Shown here: piece by piece, positions 1-10,700 of the stretch
How the letters are laid out: each line of letters starts with the position of its first letter
Numbering within the stretch: the stretch's first letter is position 1
The notes under the pieces: generated by a model
Databases searched by the model: none
What the model was told of the DNA's origin: nothing
What the model saw: the letters and a program-made list of their open reading frames with translations, nothing else
Made by a program: the position numbers and the translations under genes
Assembly (NCBI GenBank): GCA_944472135.2
Contig: OX235264.1
Location: 83,586,319 to 83,650,318, forward strand
DNA from: Trichobilharzia regenti
Taxonomy: Eukaryota > Platyhelminthes > Trematoda > Strigeidida > Schistosomatidae
DNA length: 64,000 nt
Direction: 5' to 3'

Positions 1-470
1 AGGCTCGAAGAGTGTACTTGTAGGCAGCACAGCGAGGAGGCCTGCAAACGTAGTGGCGTCAGACAAAACAGGTGTGGCGTAGCACCCATATTACAAGTAC
101 ACATTAAAACAAAAACTAAGGAACAATGGAAGCGCAATGCAACCCTCTCTTTGCACATGACTATATTACTTTTTAATACTGTCCCATCCGATTTTGTAAT
201 CATGAGCAAGTGAATGGATCGCAGTGGCTGAGTTTCCTCTAAATTATTTACCTTAACAGGGTCAATCATTCTGGCTCTAACTTCACTTTTCTAAATAATA
301 ATAGAGCTGTATTCCAGACAATACTCAAACACATGGTGCAGAAATTTTCGGCATATTCCCCCTTTGTAATCTGAACTATATCAAATAACGTAGTGTTATC
401 GCATATGAATAGCACAGTGTACTGTTGAAAGATAATTAAATATGTGCACGAGTCCATGTAGTGATCATTT
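1..470. other. Unassigned flank
   Basis: I see no gene, RNA or recognisable transposon here. Its last eight bases (463-470, gatcattt) form the left target duplication of the Merlin element that starts at 471. Confidence 0.5.
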
Positions 471-1317
471 GGCGAAGTTAAACTTTCAACACCACTAACT
501 ACCAATCAGCAAATTATCCAATAAGATTTACGAACGTAGTTCAATGTTGTATAGCGCTTGATTCATTTCTAATTCGTGACCTTACAAGGTTATGGCTGCA
601 ATTCGAGGAGGACAGTGTTTTCCAGTATTGCCTGGGTTTAGGGTTGCTCCGGAAGGAGCGAACTTGTTCTTGTGTTGGTATCATGACTTTAAAAAGCTAT
701 AGCAGATCAACTGATGAGTATGTTCATCGTTGTGCTATATGTTTGAAGCGTGCTAACATTAGAGAGGGTAAGCTGATAATTTTAATATTTCGTAGGAACT
801 TACTTTCACTAGGTCGCATCTCTCCCTAACCCAGATTTTGTATATCTGCAACTAATGGGTGTTGAAACAGCCGGTGAGAGCAGCAGCTGCCGAGACTGAG
901 AATAGTCTTGTCTCAACAGTTTAGTGGTACCAGCATTGCATAGATATTGCTTCGTGTAAAATAGAGAAAATCACTTGTTTGCCGGGTGGGTCCCGTTACG
1001 AGGTCTTATACGAATTCCATTGAAGGTTTTTGGGGCCGCTTGAAAAACAAGATAAGGGCTATATATGGATATCAAAAGGATCTCATTTATACCCATTCAG
1101 ATGGATATGAGTACAGGATGTGGTGTGACTTCGTCATTGACAGTCACATGCTAAACTGGGAGATGTTTCTCTCACATGTTCGAGAAAGATACCCCTTGTA
1201 ACCGTTTTTCCTTTTTTCATGCGTTTCCATTCATCATATATGCCTATTTAATGTGATTGGTCCGTTCAAGATCGTTTGCTGATTGGTTGTTAGTGGTGCC
1301 GAAAGTTTAACTTTGAG
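471..1317 (+). mobile_element. Merlin DNA transposon, copy A, internally deleted
   Basis: The terminal inverted repeats are about 40 bp. The left end begins ggcgaagttaaactttc, and the right end (1278-1317) is its imperfect reverse complement. The flanks gatcattt (463-470) and gataattt (1318-1325) are an 8-bp target duplication with one mismatch, the size known for Merlin. Inside are pieces of an IS1016/ISXO2-type (Merlin) transposase. At 847 bp it is shorter than a full element needs to be, and the middle of the transposase, with the first catalytic Asp, is missing. It is about the same length as Merlin B (6518-7357) and nearly collinear with it, but the two have lost different coding parts. 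Confidence 0.85.
644..1201 (+). pseudogene. Merlin transposase remnants (zinc-ribbon and C-terminal catalytic part)
   Basis: Two blocks can be read. Block 1 (644-829) has a Cys-x-Cys ... Cys-x2-Cys pattern (CSC and CAIC) like the N-terminal zinc ribbon of IS1595/Merlin transposases. Block 2 (986-1201) contains TNSIEGFWGRLKN, the hallmark block around the last catalytic position of the ISXO2/Merlin DDE domain, and continues to SHVRERYPL at the end of the frame. Stops and missing sequence separate the blocks, so no working transposase is encoded. It could be moved only by an enzyme supplied elsewhere. Confidence 0.75.
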
Positions 1318-1476
1318 GATAATTTGATATAACTGCTTGACTAAAATAATGAGAAGTGCTGAAAAATAACCACTTTAATGGATGCAAATCCTGGTAGCTC
1401 AGTATCTCAAGCAGGCCGCATATAATCTAATTGACTCCGATCTACCAGTGTGACCTGTGTAATTAAACTCAGAGTC

Positions 1477-1832
1477 TGTCAATGGAGTTGAAGATTGAAC
1501 GATCAATTCTAGGTTGTTTGCTCAAAACCAACTTCCCCAATTTTCGCGGAGGCATCAATACGACAGTCATCGTCTCATCGGTCGCTGTTCAGAAAGAAGA
1601 GTAAAACATCGTCAGAAGTAATATTATGATTTATTATTGTAATATTTGTTCACAGACCTTAGTCATACTTGATTTATAGGTTGGTGTAACAATACAGAGT
1701 ACTCAAGTCAACAATTGGTGTTTTGGTTTTTTCGTCCGTTATTACTAAGCGTTTCTGAGAAACTTCAAGCGACAGCGTGAGCCCGAGCGTAGCAAGAGCT
1801 GGGCATTAACGGTTTACGAGACGTGACTGACA
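1477..1832 (+). repeat. 5' LTR of gag-only element copy 1
   Basis: It is 356 bp and begins TGTCAATGGAG and ends GTGACTGACA, a TG...CA pair with TGTCA/TGACA inverted ends. A short perfect hairpin (GTTTCT, loop gacgat, AGAAAC) follows directly at 1833. About 23 bases into the leader is TGGCGGATTC, a possible tRNA primer-binding site; that assignment is tentative. I found no clear 5-bp target duplication, because the 3' LTR is truncated. Confidence 0.85.
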
Positions 1833-1976
1833 GTTTCTGACGATAGAAACAGATCTGGCGGATTCAGACAGTTGGTGAAAGTTTGGATAGTCACCGTTCA
1901 TCCTTCCTGGTGCCGGTCAATTCCTCTTTGAACAAGCAATATCTGGAACTTTTTTGGAATTGGGTCAAGTTCAACA

Positions 1977-3932
1977 ATGCCTGGGTCAAAGAAGGGACAG
2001 AGTGTCTTGGATGCAAACAGGAAAGTAAGTCATTGTGACTTGTCTGTTAATTGTACCGATGTGTCTGATGTTAAGCATGATATGGTTGATGTTACTGTTT
2101 CGCCGTTCAGGGATAATAGGAACACCAAACTCCCTAGATTTGAACCACGGTGTTTTGATGGAAACCCAGCTGATTATTTACAATTTGTAAAGGAGTTTGA
2201 GATCATGCTGAGTAGTTTTCTATTAAGTGATGAATTGAAGTTAATGTATTTGATGAGATATTGCACTGGAGATGCTGCAAGAGCTATACAGTGTTGTAAG
2301 TTTATGAAGCCAAAAGAGGGCTACGATGAGGCTCTGAGCATATTACGTCAAAGGTTTGGAAGACCTTCAATGATTGTAAGGAAAGTATACGAAGCTGTCA
2401 AAGGTAATGGCAGCCAACTTCGAGATGACTCCAAGGCACTCACTGAGTTTCTGGATAATTTGCTGATTTACAAGAATGCATTGATTTCAATGAATTGCAT
2501 GAGTGACCTCAACTCGAGTTTTATACTAGATGTAATAGCAAGACGCCTACCTACTCGACTGCAGAGGAAGTGGGTGAAGATAAGCTCCCGTATGGAGGAT
2601 GAGGGTATCAAGCCAAAGTTTGATGATATCCTGAAACTAGTAAAAGATAGCATCAGTCTATCTAGGAGCACGTTCGCCAGTCTATTACATCTCACCCCTA
2701 GAATAGAGCAGTCTCAGAGCAAAATGCAATCATTGATGACGAATAGGCCTCAGAGAGGTGGATATCGAGAAGGCTCCATGATGTCTAGTAATGCATATAC
2801 ACCTAGTGAGTGTAACAGGTTTCGTAGTACATCCTCAACAGATAAGTTGCAAGATGCAAGACAAACACGGTTGTGTTGTACACGTTTGCAAGAGGTGCAT
2901 ACAAAGGTGAGCTGTGAATCAGTGAGCAAGTTCAGTGATAAGCTAAATGTGAAATCAAGGTCTGACTCCGAATTGTGTGACGATAACGGTGTGGTCAAGA
3001 ATTCTGTAGTTGCAAATGGTAAGCCAGTGTATAATAGAGTGTCACGGAGGAGAGTTACAGTCTCAGAGGACAGCTCTGACTCCACGAGTTTACAAAGTAT
3101 TACTAATCAAAGTGAAGATATAGAACCTTTAGGGATTTGTGAAGAGGAATCCAAATCATCTACTGCTGTTAATAAAGTATTTGAAAATGATGAGATTGAC
3201 GGTAAAGTGAATATTCATGATAATGATCATGATAGTGCGGATTTGTCTTTGGTTGATCATGATGAAGTGGGGGAAGTGCCTACTACTGCTAAGTTGAATA
3301 AAGGTTCTGTACAGCTTGAACGTGAAGTAGAATTGAATGCAGATGCAACTGCAGCAGGCATGCATACTTGTCAAACCGTCAGTATAATTGATCAGCGTGT
3401 AGCCCACCTATCATCAGATGCTAGCGCTAAACCTGAGCTAATAGTAAAAGACAGCAGTGGTAGTAATCTTGCAGTTAGACAATTTTCTGAAAGCCGAAAA
3501 AGAACAGCTTCTGATCCACCGCTAAGTTCATCAACTGGTATCAATCAGTCGTCGTTGGTGTTGTCATCCACAATGAAACAGACGCCCATCAACTCAAGTA
3601 TCTTGTGCAATGACTATGCTAGTATCAGTTCGTTTGAAAGGACGAATATCAATGGTCAGTTTAGTGAGGATAAGCCAAGTGTAAACGAGAGAGTAATTGT
3701 TAAATTGACTTGCATGAATAAAGGCATTTCTAGTTTCAAGTTACTATTTGAATGTTATTATCTTCGGTGTAAATTACTCTGTAACTACGCCTGTTTGGTC
3801 AGATACGTCGTGTGTTTGTTAGTCATCTATATTACACGATACAATTACATGGGCGTTTTACCATTCAAAGTTGAGGATATAGATGGTAGAAGGAAGTCAG
3901 CAAATGAACTCTGCAACGATTTTCCAACCTAA
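1977..3932 (+). CDS. Gag-like protein, DUF1759 (BEL/Pao type), intact 651 aa
   Basis: The frame starts MPGSKKGQSV, the same start as in copies 2 and 3, 144 bases past the LTR. Residues ~45-225 match the DUF1759 gag module of BEL/Pao elements: a LPRFEPRCFDGNPADY block, then LMYLMRYCTGDAARAI, then ILRQRFGRPSMI. A decayed CCHC knuckle follows near residues 300-313 as C-x2-R-x4-H-x4-C, with the second Cys replaced by Arg. Residues ~320-580 are Ser/Asp/Glu-rich and low in structure. A hydrophobic stretch (~585-622, with VVCLLVIYI) lies near the C terminus. No protease or pol follows. By family it should form the particle shell and bind RNA in the cytoplasm. The intact frame suggests recent constraint. 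Confidence 0.8.
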   Translation: MPGSKKGQSVLDANRKVSHCDLSVNCTDVSDVKHDMVDVTVSPFRDNRNTKLPRFEPRCFDGNPADYLQFVKEFEIMLSSFLLSDELKLMYLMRYCTGDAARAIQCCKFMKPKEGYDEALSILRQRFGRPSMIVRKVYEAVKGNGSQLRDDSKALTEFLDNLLIYKNALISMNCMSDLNSSFILDVIARRLPTRLQRKWVKISSRMEDEGIKPKFDDILKLVKDSISLSRSTFASLLHLTPRIEQSQSKMQSLMTNRPQRGGYREGSMMSSNAYTPSECNRFRSTSSTDKLQDARQTRLCCTRLQEVHTKVSCESVSKFSDKLNVKSRSDSELCDDNGVVKNSVVANGKPVYNRVSRRRVTVSEDSSDSTSLQSITNQSEDIEPLGICEEESKSSTAVNKVFENDEIDGKVNIHDNDHDSADLSLVDHDEVGEVPTTAKLNKGSVQLEREVELNADATAAGMHTCQTVSIIDQRVAHLSSDASAKPELIVKDSSGSNLAVRQFSESRKRTASDPPLSSSTGINQSSLVLSSTMKQTPINSSILCNDYASISSFERTNINGQFSEDKPSVNERVIVKLTCMNKGISSFKLLFECYYLRCKLLCNYACLVRYVVCLLVIYITRYNYMGVLPFKVEDIDGRRKSANELCNDFPT

Positions 3933-4520
3933 GGCGTCAACCTAAAAAGGGTTGTAGCCGTACTGATATACTTCCTACAATTCTTCATGTGTAGTACATC
4001 GAAGCGCAGTCCATCGTACTTAGTGTGTTGCTTTGTACGTATGTTCACATTGCATATACTGAATTGGTATCATCTCTCACCTATCTGTCGGTAACTGTGT
4101 TTGTGTCCGGACGTATTACACTTGGATTATCAACCTGAGAATGAATGTGAGCGTACTGCTGTAAGTCCTACAGTTCTTCAAGGGTAGTTAGTCGTGCCAG
4201 AATCCACAACATTTGATGTATTGATTGTACATATGTTTGTGTTAAACAGTTGTGTGAGCTCCAATTATTGTAATTGTTGGTTAATCTTGATTGTGTCCGG
4301 ACATTCTACAACTTACAATCGTCAACGTGAGAAGGGTTGCAGGCGTACTGGTGTAAGTCCTGCGATTCTTCAAAGGAATTACATCGAGACACGATCTGCG
4401 AGTTTGTGTGTACTGTTTGTATATGTGTGTGGTGTGTCATATCAATTGGTGTTTCTTGGATTCATTGTGTTTACTCGTTGTTTCCGTACCTTGTTGTTAT
4501 TACTTAATTTTGTTAAAATT
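3933..4520 (+). repeat. Three diverged ~195-bp tandem units in the element's 3' region (copy 1)
   Basis: Three units start near 3935, 4129 and 4322. Each opens with a tcaacctgagaagg-like block, then gcgtactg, then gtaagtcctac and attcttcaa. The consensus gtaagt inside each unit resembles a 5' splice donor, but I see no matching acceptor logic. The same units occur in copy 2 (three) and copy 3 (two). No coding frame is conserved beyond what near-identity of copies would give. Confidence 0.7.
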
Positions 4521-5077
4521 TTCATCGTGATTACTTCTGAAGTTGTTTATAGTCTTCCGCATCCGTGAATGAATTGATTGATGCTAAAGACGGCAGATGG
4601 GTCGTATACGCCGGGGAGGCTAGTTCTGAGAATGACATCCATGCGGAGATAATTGTTAGCTGTGGTCTCACATGCCGGGGAGCGAGAGTGTAGACGACTG
4701 AGGCTTGCATACGTCACCGTTACTAGAACTGAGGCAGAATGAGTGACAGGCGATCGCAGTGGTAATTGGTAGTGAATAGATAAGAGGATGTGCGAAGAGT
4801 ATCATGAGGTGGTGCTATGGTTACGTTGTGTTCTGCAAGAGTCATTCTAGCAAGTGGAGATTGGGTTACGAGATGTCAAGAGAAGGCCTTTATCTGGAGG
4901 CGCAGGTCGTCATCGATGTGTGAGATTGTGCTGTGAGTATGCTTGTGGTGTGTTGGCTTTTCTGTTTGTTTTCCATTTCAGCTCTGTCCGAGTGACCCAG
5001 GTTCTCGCAATGGCATCCAAGTCAACGTGTATTGTTCCTGATGGAAGAAAGAGATGGATCGGTATTTTGCCGGGGAG

Positions 5078-5245
5078 TGTCAATGTAGTTGAAGATTGAA
5101 CGATCAATTCATGGTTGTTTGCTCAAACCCAACTTCTCCATAATTTTTGCGGAAGCATCAATCAGCTAGTCATCGTCTCATCGGTCGCTGTTCAGAAAGA
5201 AGTCAGGACAAAACCGTCAGAAGTAATGTTGTGATTTATTATTTG
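5078..5245 (+). repeat. Truncated 3' LTR of copy 1
   Basis: It begins TGTCAATGTAG right after a short purine run (cggggag) and follows the LTR consensus for about 168 bases before breaking off into unrelated sequence near 5245. It resembles the LTRs of copy 4 at several positions where it differs from its own 5' LTR. A small frame in the last internal stretch (4854-5099) reads through into the LTR and stops in it; see findings. Confidence 0.75.
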
Positions 5246-5664
5246 TATGGCTGACACAGGCCTCCTACACTTGATGATTTTTCCTCCTGTATTATCTGCT
5301 ACCAGCTAAGCACTCATATCACCCATTGAAATTTGAATGCCACTACTGAGGATATTATCCATTACTGTTTGCTGCTATACGTAGAAATCTTCGTTCTCCC
5401 GAAACTCTTCTGAAAATCTGAGCATCGATCATCTTTGAAATGAGTTAATGGAACCACTGGATTAAAGTGTCTGACAATGACTTTCACAATCCTGTCATGA
5501 GACCTCCGTTTTGAGTCAGTCTTTCGAAACGTGATATCATCATCGCTTCCAAGGGCAATTCGTAAGCTCCTCTAATTCATTTGTTCAAAAATCGATGTTG
5601 TTGTTTTTTTATTCAAGGCAACCGGACTTTGGGCAAACAACCATTATGAATAGAGAGTAAGTTT
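5246..5664. other. Unassigned sequence
   Basis: No frame, RNA or repeat recognised. It lies between the truncated LTR of copy 1 and a fragment of an SM-alpha-like repeat. Confidence 0.4.
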
Positions 5665-5760
5665 TTGATATTCAAGTGATGGTTTGGAGGGATTAGATCG
5701 GTTAAAGGATTTTCATCATGACTTGACATTTGTTAGAGAACCATTGAGAAACCTGGGAGT
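5665..5760 (-). repeat. SM-alpha-like SINE, 3' part (antisense)
   Basis: Read on the minus strand it runs actcccaggttt, then a tctctaac block, then atgatgaaaatcc and acttgaatatc. It matches the part of the repeat that follows the hammerhead-like core at 32010-32085, 26770-26875 and 62425-62515. It ends exactly where the CR1-A 3' terminus begins (5761). The expected preceding part lies on the minus strand at 26700-26750, so this repeat appears split by everything in between. Confidence 0.65.
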
Positions 5761-6517
5761 AATAATATATATTTCTTCCTGTTTATCCAGGAACATACCA
5801 ATTGTACAGGCATGGATAAGTTATTATATAAATTACACAATTTGATGTATAATGGATTTACAGTTTGGTTGTTCTTTCTGACATCAAAGTCAGTCGGAAC
5901 AGTCTGCTATAAAGTCTGTGTAGCACATAAAGAGATATAGAAATATGTTCTTCGCATTAAAAAAACCCAGACATCAGATGAATGTAATACAAATATCTGG
6001 GAAAAATAAAGCTTGAAGTCAATTCTCCTATATAACTTTGTTGTGAACAGCACCCTTGGCTTAAAGATTATTGATGTATTATGTTGAGATCAGTGATATA
6101 TTTATTCCATTTTTCAGCAGTCTTATCGTAGTTTCATAACAGGAAAGAAATTTGATCGTGGATGCGAAAACTAGATAAGGTCATGTGAAGTTGTTTTACT
6201 GCATCAAGTGGTGTCGAGGTCGATTCCAGAATTCTCCATTTGCTCCATTTGTGTCTGCATGGCGGACTGTATTCGTAAGTTCAGAAAAATGTTGAAAACT
6301 GTTTGAAAACCAGTTGCTTCTTCATTTCAGATCATGAATACTCATTTACAGCATGTTCGCCAGCGTCTTCAAATGGTAGAATTGGATCGTTCATGGAATT
6401 TGAGTGGTTATGAGATAGACTGTTTGGAATTAATCCTCATTTCAGTTTAGATGCAGGGTTGTTTGACCTCGACCAGAAGATGAATAGGAGTAGCAGAGTA
6501 CCAAAAAGAGAAAGTAT

Positions 6518-7357
6518 GGCGAAGTTAAACTTTCGACACCACTAACTACCAATCAGCGAATTATCCGATGAGATTCACGAACGCAGTTCAATGTTGTATA
6601 GCGCTTGATTCATTTCTAATGCGTGACCTTACAAGGCTACAGTTGCAATTCGAGGAGGTTAGTGTTTTCCAGTATTTCCTGGATTTGAGTTGCTCCTGAA
6701 AGAGCGAATTCGTTTGTGTGGTTGTATCATTACTTTAAAAAGCTATACCAAATCAACTGATGGGTTTGTTCATCTGGAGAGGGTAAGCTGATAATTTTAA
6801 TATTTCGTAGGAACTTACTTTCACTAGGTCGCATCTCTCCCTAACCCAGATTTTGTATATCTGCAACTAATGGGTGTTGAAACAGCCGGTGAGAGCAGCA
6901 GCTGCCGAGATGGAGAATAGCCATGTCTCAACAGTTCAGTGGTACCAGCATTGCAGAGACATCGCATCATGGAAAATGGGGAAAATCACTTGTTTGCTAG
7001 GTGGGGAAGACGTTATCGTGCGTGTCGATGAGACAGTGCTGGTAAAAAAGAAATACAACCGTGGTCGCTAGCGAACGAACAATATTTGGGTAATAGGTTT
7101 GTATGACACCTCCCTCCGAAAGGGATTCGTCGAAAAGATAGCAGATGGAAAAGCATTGACAGTCCCATGCTAAACTGGGAGATATTTCTCTCACATGTTC
7201 GAGGAAGACATCCCATGTAACTTTTTCATTCTCTGTTTTGTGCTTGTTTTCTATAAATATACATTTCCATTCATCATATATGCCTCTTTAATGTAATTGG
7301 TTCGTTCAAGGTCGTTTGCTGATTGGTTGTTAGTGGTGTCGAAATTTTAACTTTGCC
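6518..7357 (+). mobile_element. Merlin DNA transposon, copy B, with exact 8-bp target duplication
   Basis: It starts ggcgaagttaaac and ends aactttgcc, with inverted repeats of about 40 bp matching Merlin A. It is flanked on both sides by gaaagtat (6510-6517 and 7358-7365). The paralogous CR1-A copy at 46054-46061 carries this octamer once, in reverse complement, with no insertion, so it is a natural empty site. Length is 840 bp. The central part of the transposase gene is deleted, so the copy is non-autonomous. Confidence 0.92.
6874..7071 (+). pseudogene. Merlin transposase fragment with first catalytic Asp
   Basis: The readable part carries RVDETVLVKKKYNRGR. This matches the VDES-x-KRKYNRGR block around the first catalytic Asp and the basic patch of IS1016/Merlin transposases. 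A stop follows at once, the frame then jumps to sequence near the C-terminal NWE-x-FLSHVRE block, and the TNSIEGFW block kept by copy A is absent. The 65-aa frame is a fragment, not a separate gene. Confidence 0.7.
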
Positions 7358-7755
7358 GAAAGTATGTGAACATTAAAAGGATATTAATGTATATATGTAA
7401 ATGTTTATATCAATTGTATAACACATTAGTAAAAAATTACTTTTAATTATAGTTGTCTTTTCACGTATTTATGCGAAGTCTTAGGGTTTATTTAGTGTCA
7501 TAATGTGTATTAATGAGTCTGAGCGTTTTAGTGTTCTAATGACTGATGCGTTTTAGAAGTAATTAATGGGTTCTGGTAGGGATAGTCTTTGGAATAAAAC
7601 AGTTTATATAGCAAGCGTTTGAAGGTTACAATAAAGTGACACGTCCTATTTCTAAGGGTAAACTAATCCTGTATGTTCCGTACTCATTCTTTATGCATCC
7701 ATGCTGCTAGTTTATTTATAGTTTTTAGATTGCTAAGGGTGTTGAAGTGCGTTTT
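7358..7755 (-). other. 3' UTR of CR1-A (proximal part)
   Basis: This is non-coding sequence downstream of the ORF2 stop on the minus strand, collinear with 45685-46053 of the second CR1-A copy. The distal part (5761-6517) resumes on the other side of Merlin B. No small gene is visible in it. Confidence 0.7.
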
Positions 7756-10700
7756 TCAGGTGCTGTAGTAGATTAGTAGTTGATTCGTTCTAGGAGTAAA
7801 TAGTTTATTAATATAATCAGTAGAGTGAAACAGTCTGTATAGAGAGCGTTTGAAGCTTGTAACCGAAGAGCAAGTTCTGATATCTAGGGGCAGGCTATTC
7901 CATATTTTAGAATACATGACTGTGAAGAAGTTTTCACGGAGTGTTGACTTAAAAGAATGAGTTGTCACTGTGGAAGTTTGGTTACGCAGATCGTAAGAAC
8001 CTTCCTGTGCGAATTGTATGTCCCTGTTACCTGAGAATGATATTTTGTGAAGGACCTTAAAGAAGAATATTAGGTTTATAATAAGTCGCCTTGTCCAAAG
8101 TGGGTCAAGTTTTAGGATCATGCACCGTGAGATGTAGTCTTTCTTACAATCGTAGCCAAGCAGTTTTGAGGTAAAATATCGTTGGATACTTTCCATCCTT
8201 AGCTTGTCACGTGTGCGAGTGCTGCTTATAATAAATGGACAGTATTCTAGTAGTGGTCTGACACATGTTTTGTACAGAATTAGCTTGGCTTCATTGTCGT
8301 GAAAGTTCCTGAGTATGCATCCTAAGAGCATCCTCGATTTTCTAGTCTGTGATGCTACTTGCTCAGAGAATGTCAAGTCACTAGAGTACCTCAGGCCTAG
8401 GTCAACGACACTTCGGAGTCTTGTTAGGTTAGCAGATTGGAGCGTTAATTTCAGGTCAATTGAGGGTGCACCGAAGCAGATCCAGCCACATTTGTTCAGA
8501 TTAAATTGGAGATTCCATAGGGACGACCAAGCAGCCATTTTATCTAATTCCTTCTGCACTACATTCTCGAAGTTCCCTAAGTCATCACGTTGGAATGTAT
8601 AAGCTACTTTTAGGTCATCTGCAAAGATGAATGGTTTCCCGTGCGTGAAGCAAGCGCATATGTCATTGATGTATAGTGTAAATAGGAGGGGTCCAATGAC
8701 ACTACCTTGTACTACACCAGAAGTGATAGGGCTAGGTTTGGAGGTTGCAGACCCGAGTTTAACTATTTGGGACCTATTGTTAAGGAATGATTTAAGCCAT
8801 CCTAATAATGGGTCACGTATTCCTAAGGAGTTCAGCTTATTTGTTAGCAGTAAATGGTCAACACGGTCAAATGCCTTAGAAATGTCAAAGTAGATGACAA
8901 GTACTAGTTGCCGTCTGTCACGACTGCTGGTTACAAAATTGAAGAAGTCTAGGTGACATGTTAAACATGATCTGGATTTCAGGAATCCATGTTGGTTCGG
9001 ACTTATAATATTGCAGCTAAGCATATGTTTGATTAAGTTATCTTTGACTAGTCTCTCCATGATTCTAGATGCTATAGGTGTGATATTGATCGGCCGGTAG
9101 TTACTGACTTCAGTTTTCGAGCCAGATTTGTGTTTAGGCATAATGAATGTAGTCTTCCATATGTCAGGGTAAGTTTGAGTTTCTAGGGACATTGTGAATA
9201 TTTTAAGCAGTAGTAGAGGAATGTCAGGGCCACCATATTTATAGAAGTAAGATGATATACCGTCGGTACCGAAACCTTTTGAACTTTTGAGGGTTCTTAT
9301 AGTTTGGTTAATATTAGCGTAAGTGAATTGAACAGTGCTAATTTGGTTTGGTGTGAGTGGAGATGGAGTTTGTGCCATGTTAGTAATAGGGTGTATATCG
9401 AGTAGCTGGACTGAGGGCTTAAGGTAGTTACCTGCAAACGTTTTGTTGAATAGTTCACATATGTCTGCAGAGTTAGTGCATAGCCTACCTTTGTCTATGA
9501 GGAGAGAAATGCTGTGATTTTTGCGATTCATTCGCTTCCTTAAGATTTCTGTGAGTGCATACACTCTAGCAGGACTGGCTACTGCGATGCGTTCTTCCTT
9601 TCTCATACGGAAATCTCGAGCTTGTGAGATGGAGCTAAGGGTGTTAAGTATTAGACCTAGAGTGCCAAAGTCGTGGTGTTTGAAGTAACTTGTTGAGAGT
9701 TTCTTCAGTTTCTTACGATCCTTTGGTTTTATGAATGACTTTCTGTGTGGGGAAACCTTTAGTGTTTGGAGTGGAATGACAGCATCTAAGCATGTGTTAG
9801 TGTTATGGTAGAAGATGGTTAGGGCTCTCGATAGGTCATCAGTAGTGAAGTATTCATCCCATTCGGAGGATCTTAGCATTGATTCTACCAAGGCCCAGTT
9901 TGCCTTACTATAGTTCCTATATATTACTTGTTGTGAAGTGGAGGTATGAGATGCATTGCTACTCAGCGGAATTGGCAGTGCACACATCACTGTTTTGTGG
10001 TCGCTCCCTGGAAACTCAGAACCTACTAGCGTTGAAAGGGGGCTTATATTGTGGCAGAAGATTAAGTCTAGTACGTTATTACCTCTTGTGGGAGTAGTGA
10101 CAGTTTGTTTCCAGCCAAGTATATCCAGTGTGCTAAGAACTTATCAAATTTAGTTGGGCCTGTGGGTATATCCCAGTTGATTTCAGGTAAGTTAAAGTCC
10201 CCACATAGGATCTTATGATCGTATTGTAAGTCGGATAATTGCTCCAGAGTATTAATAAGTTGGGTCTCGTAATTACTAAAGGTGCCAGGTGCTCTGTAGG
10301 TGCATCCAATTAATGCTGTTACGTTATTTAAGTGTACATTAACCCATAGAGTCTCAGGCATGTTAAGTGTACTACTTTCTAGCTGTGATACAGTAAGTGC
10401 ATTCAGAAAGTACATGAGACAACCCCCTCCCTTACCACCTTCCCTGTCACACCGAAAGTGTGTGTAGTTATCTAAGCTTATTTCTTCATCCAGGATGTTC
10501 GAATGACACCAAGATTCAGTGATGACAATTACAGGGGGTTTGTATATTACTGTGAGTGCTCTGAGCATCGGCAATTTATTTAGAACAGATCTAGCATTTA
10601 TGAGGATTAGGTAAAGATGAGAGTTGAAGTAGCATTTGAAGTATTTAAGTTCGTTAGTCAGCCCCGAATATGGTTCAGCACCCAGTAGTTCTGCTTGACA

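Larger units (their letters stand above)
1477..5245 (+). mobile_element. Gag-only LTR retrotransposon, copy 1
   Basis: The layout is 5' LTR (1477-1832), a leader, a 651-codon gag (1977-3932), about 1.1 kb of non-coding DNA made largely of three diverged ~195-bp repeats, and a 3' LTR cut short near 5245. LTRs start TGTCA and end TGACA. No reverse transcriptase, RNase H or integrase frame exists between the LTRs, so this is a non-autonomous element. The DUF1759-type gag points to the BEL/Pao superfamily. The two LTRs differ at roughly one base in ten where they can be compared, so either this copy is old or its ends come from different elements. Confidence 0.85.

Noticed and set aside
699..710. 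Intact hammerhead start (ctgatgagt) in Merlin A
   Set aside because: No matching stem II or gaaa element at the right distance; chance match.
4194..4568. 124-aa frame, almost identical at 38692-39066
   Set aside because: It lies in the tandem-unit region; copies 2 and 3 do not keep it open. It is chance openness in near-identical repeats.
4910..5107. 65-aa minus-strand frame repeated at four LTR junctions (also 16030, 25861, 38153)
   Set aside because: It is the antisense of the conserved internal/LTR junction. Its recurrence follows from near-identical DNA, not from protein conservation.
7013..7216. Minus-strand frames inside Merlin B
   Set aside because: They are antisense to the transposase remnant and the inverted-repeat region and have no motif of their own.
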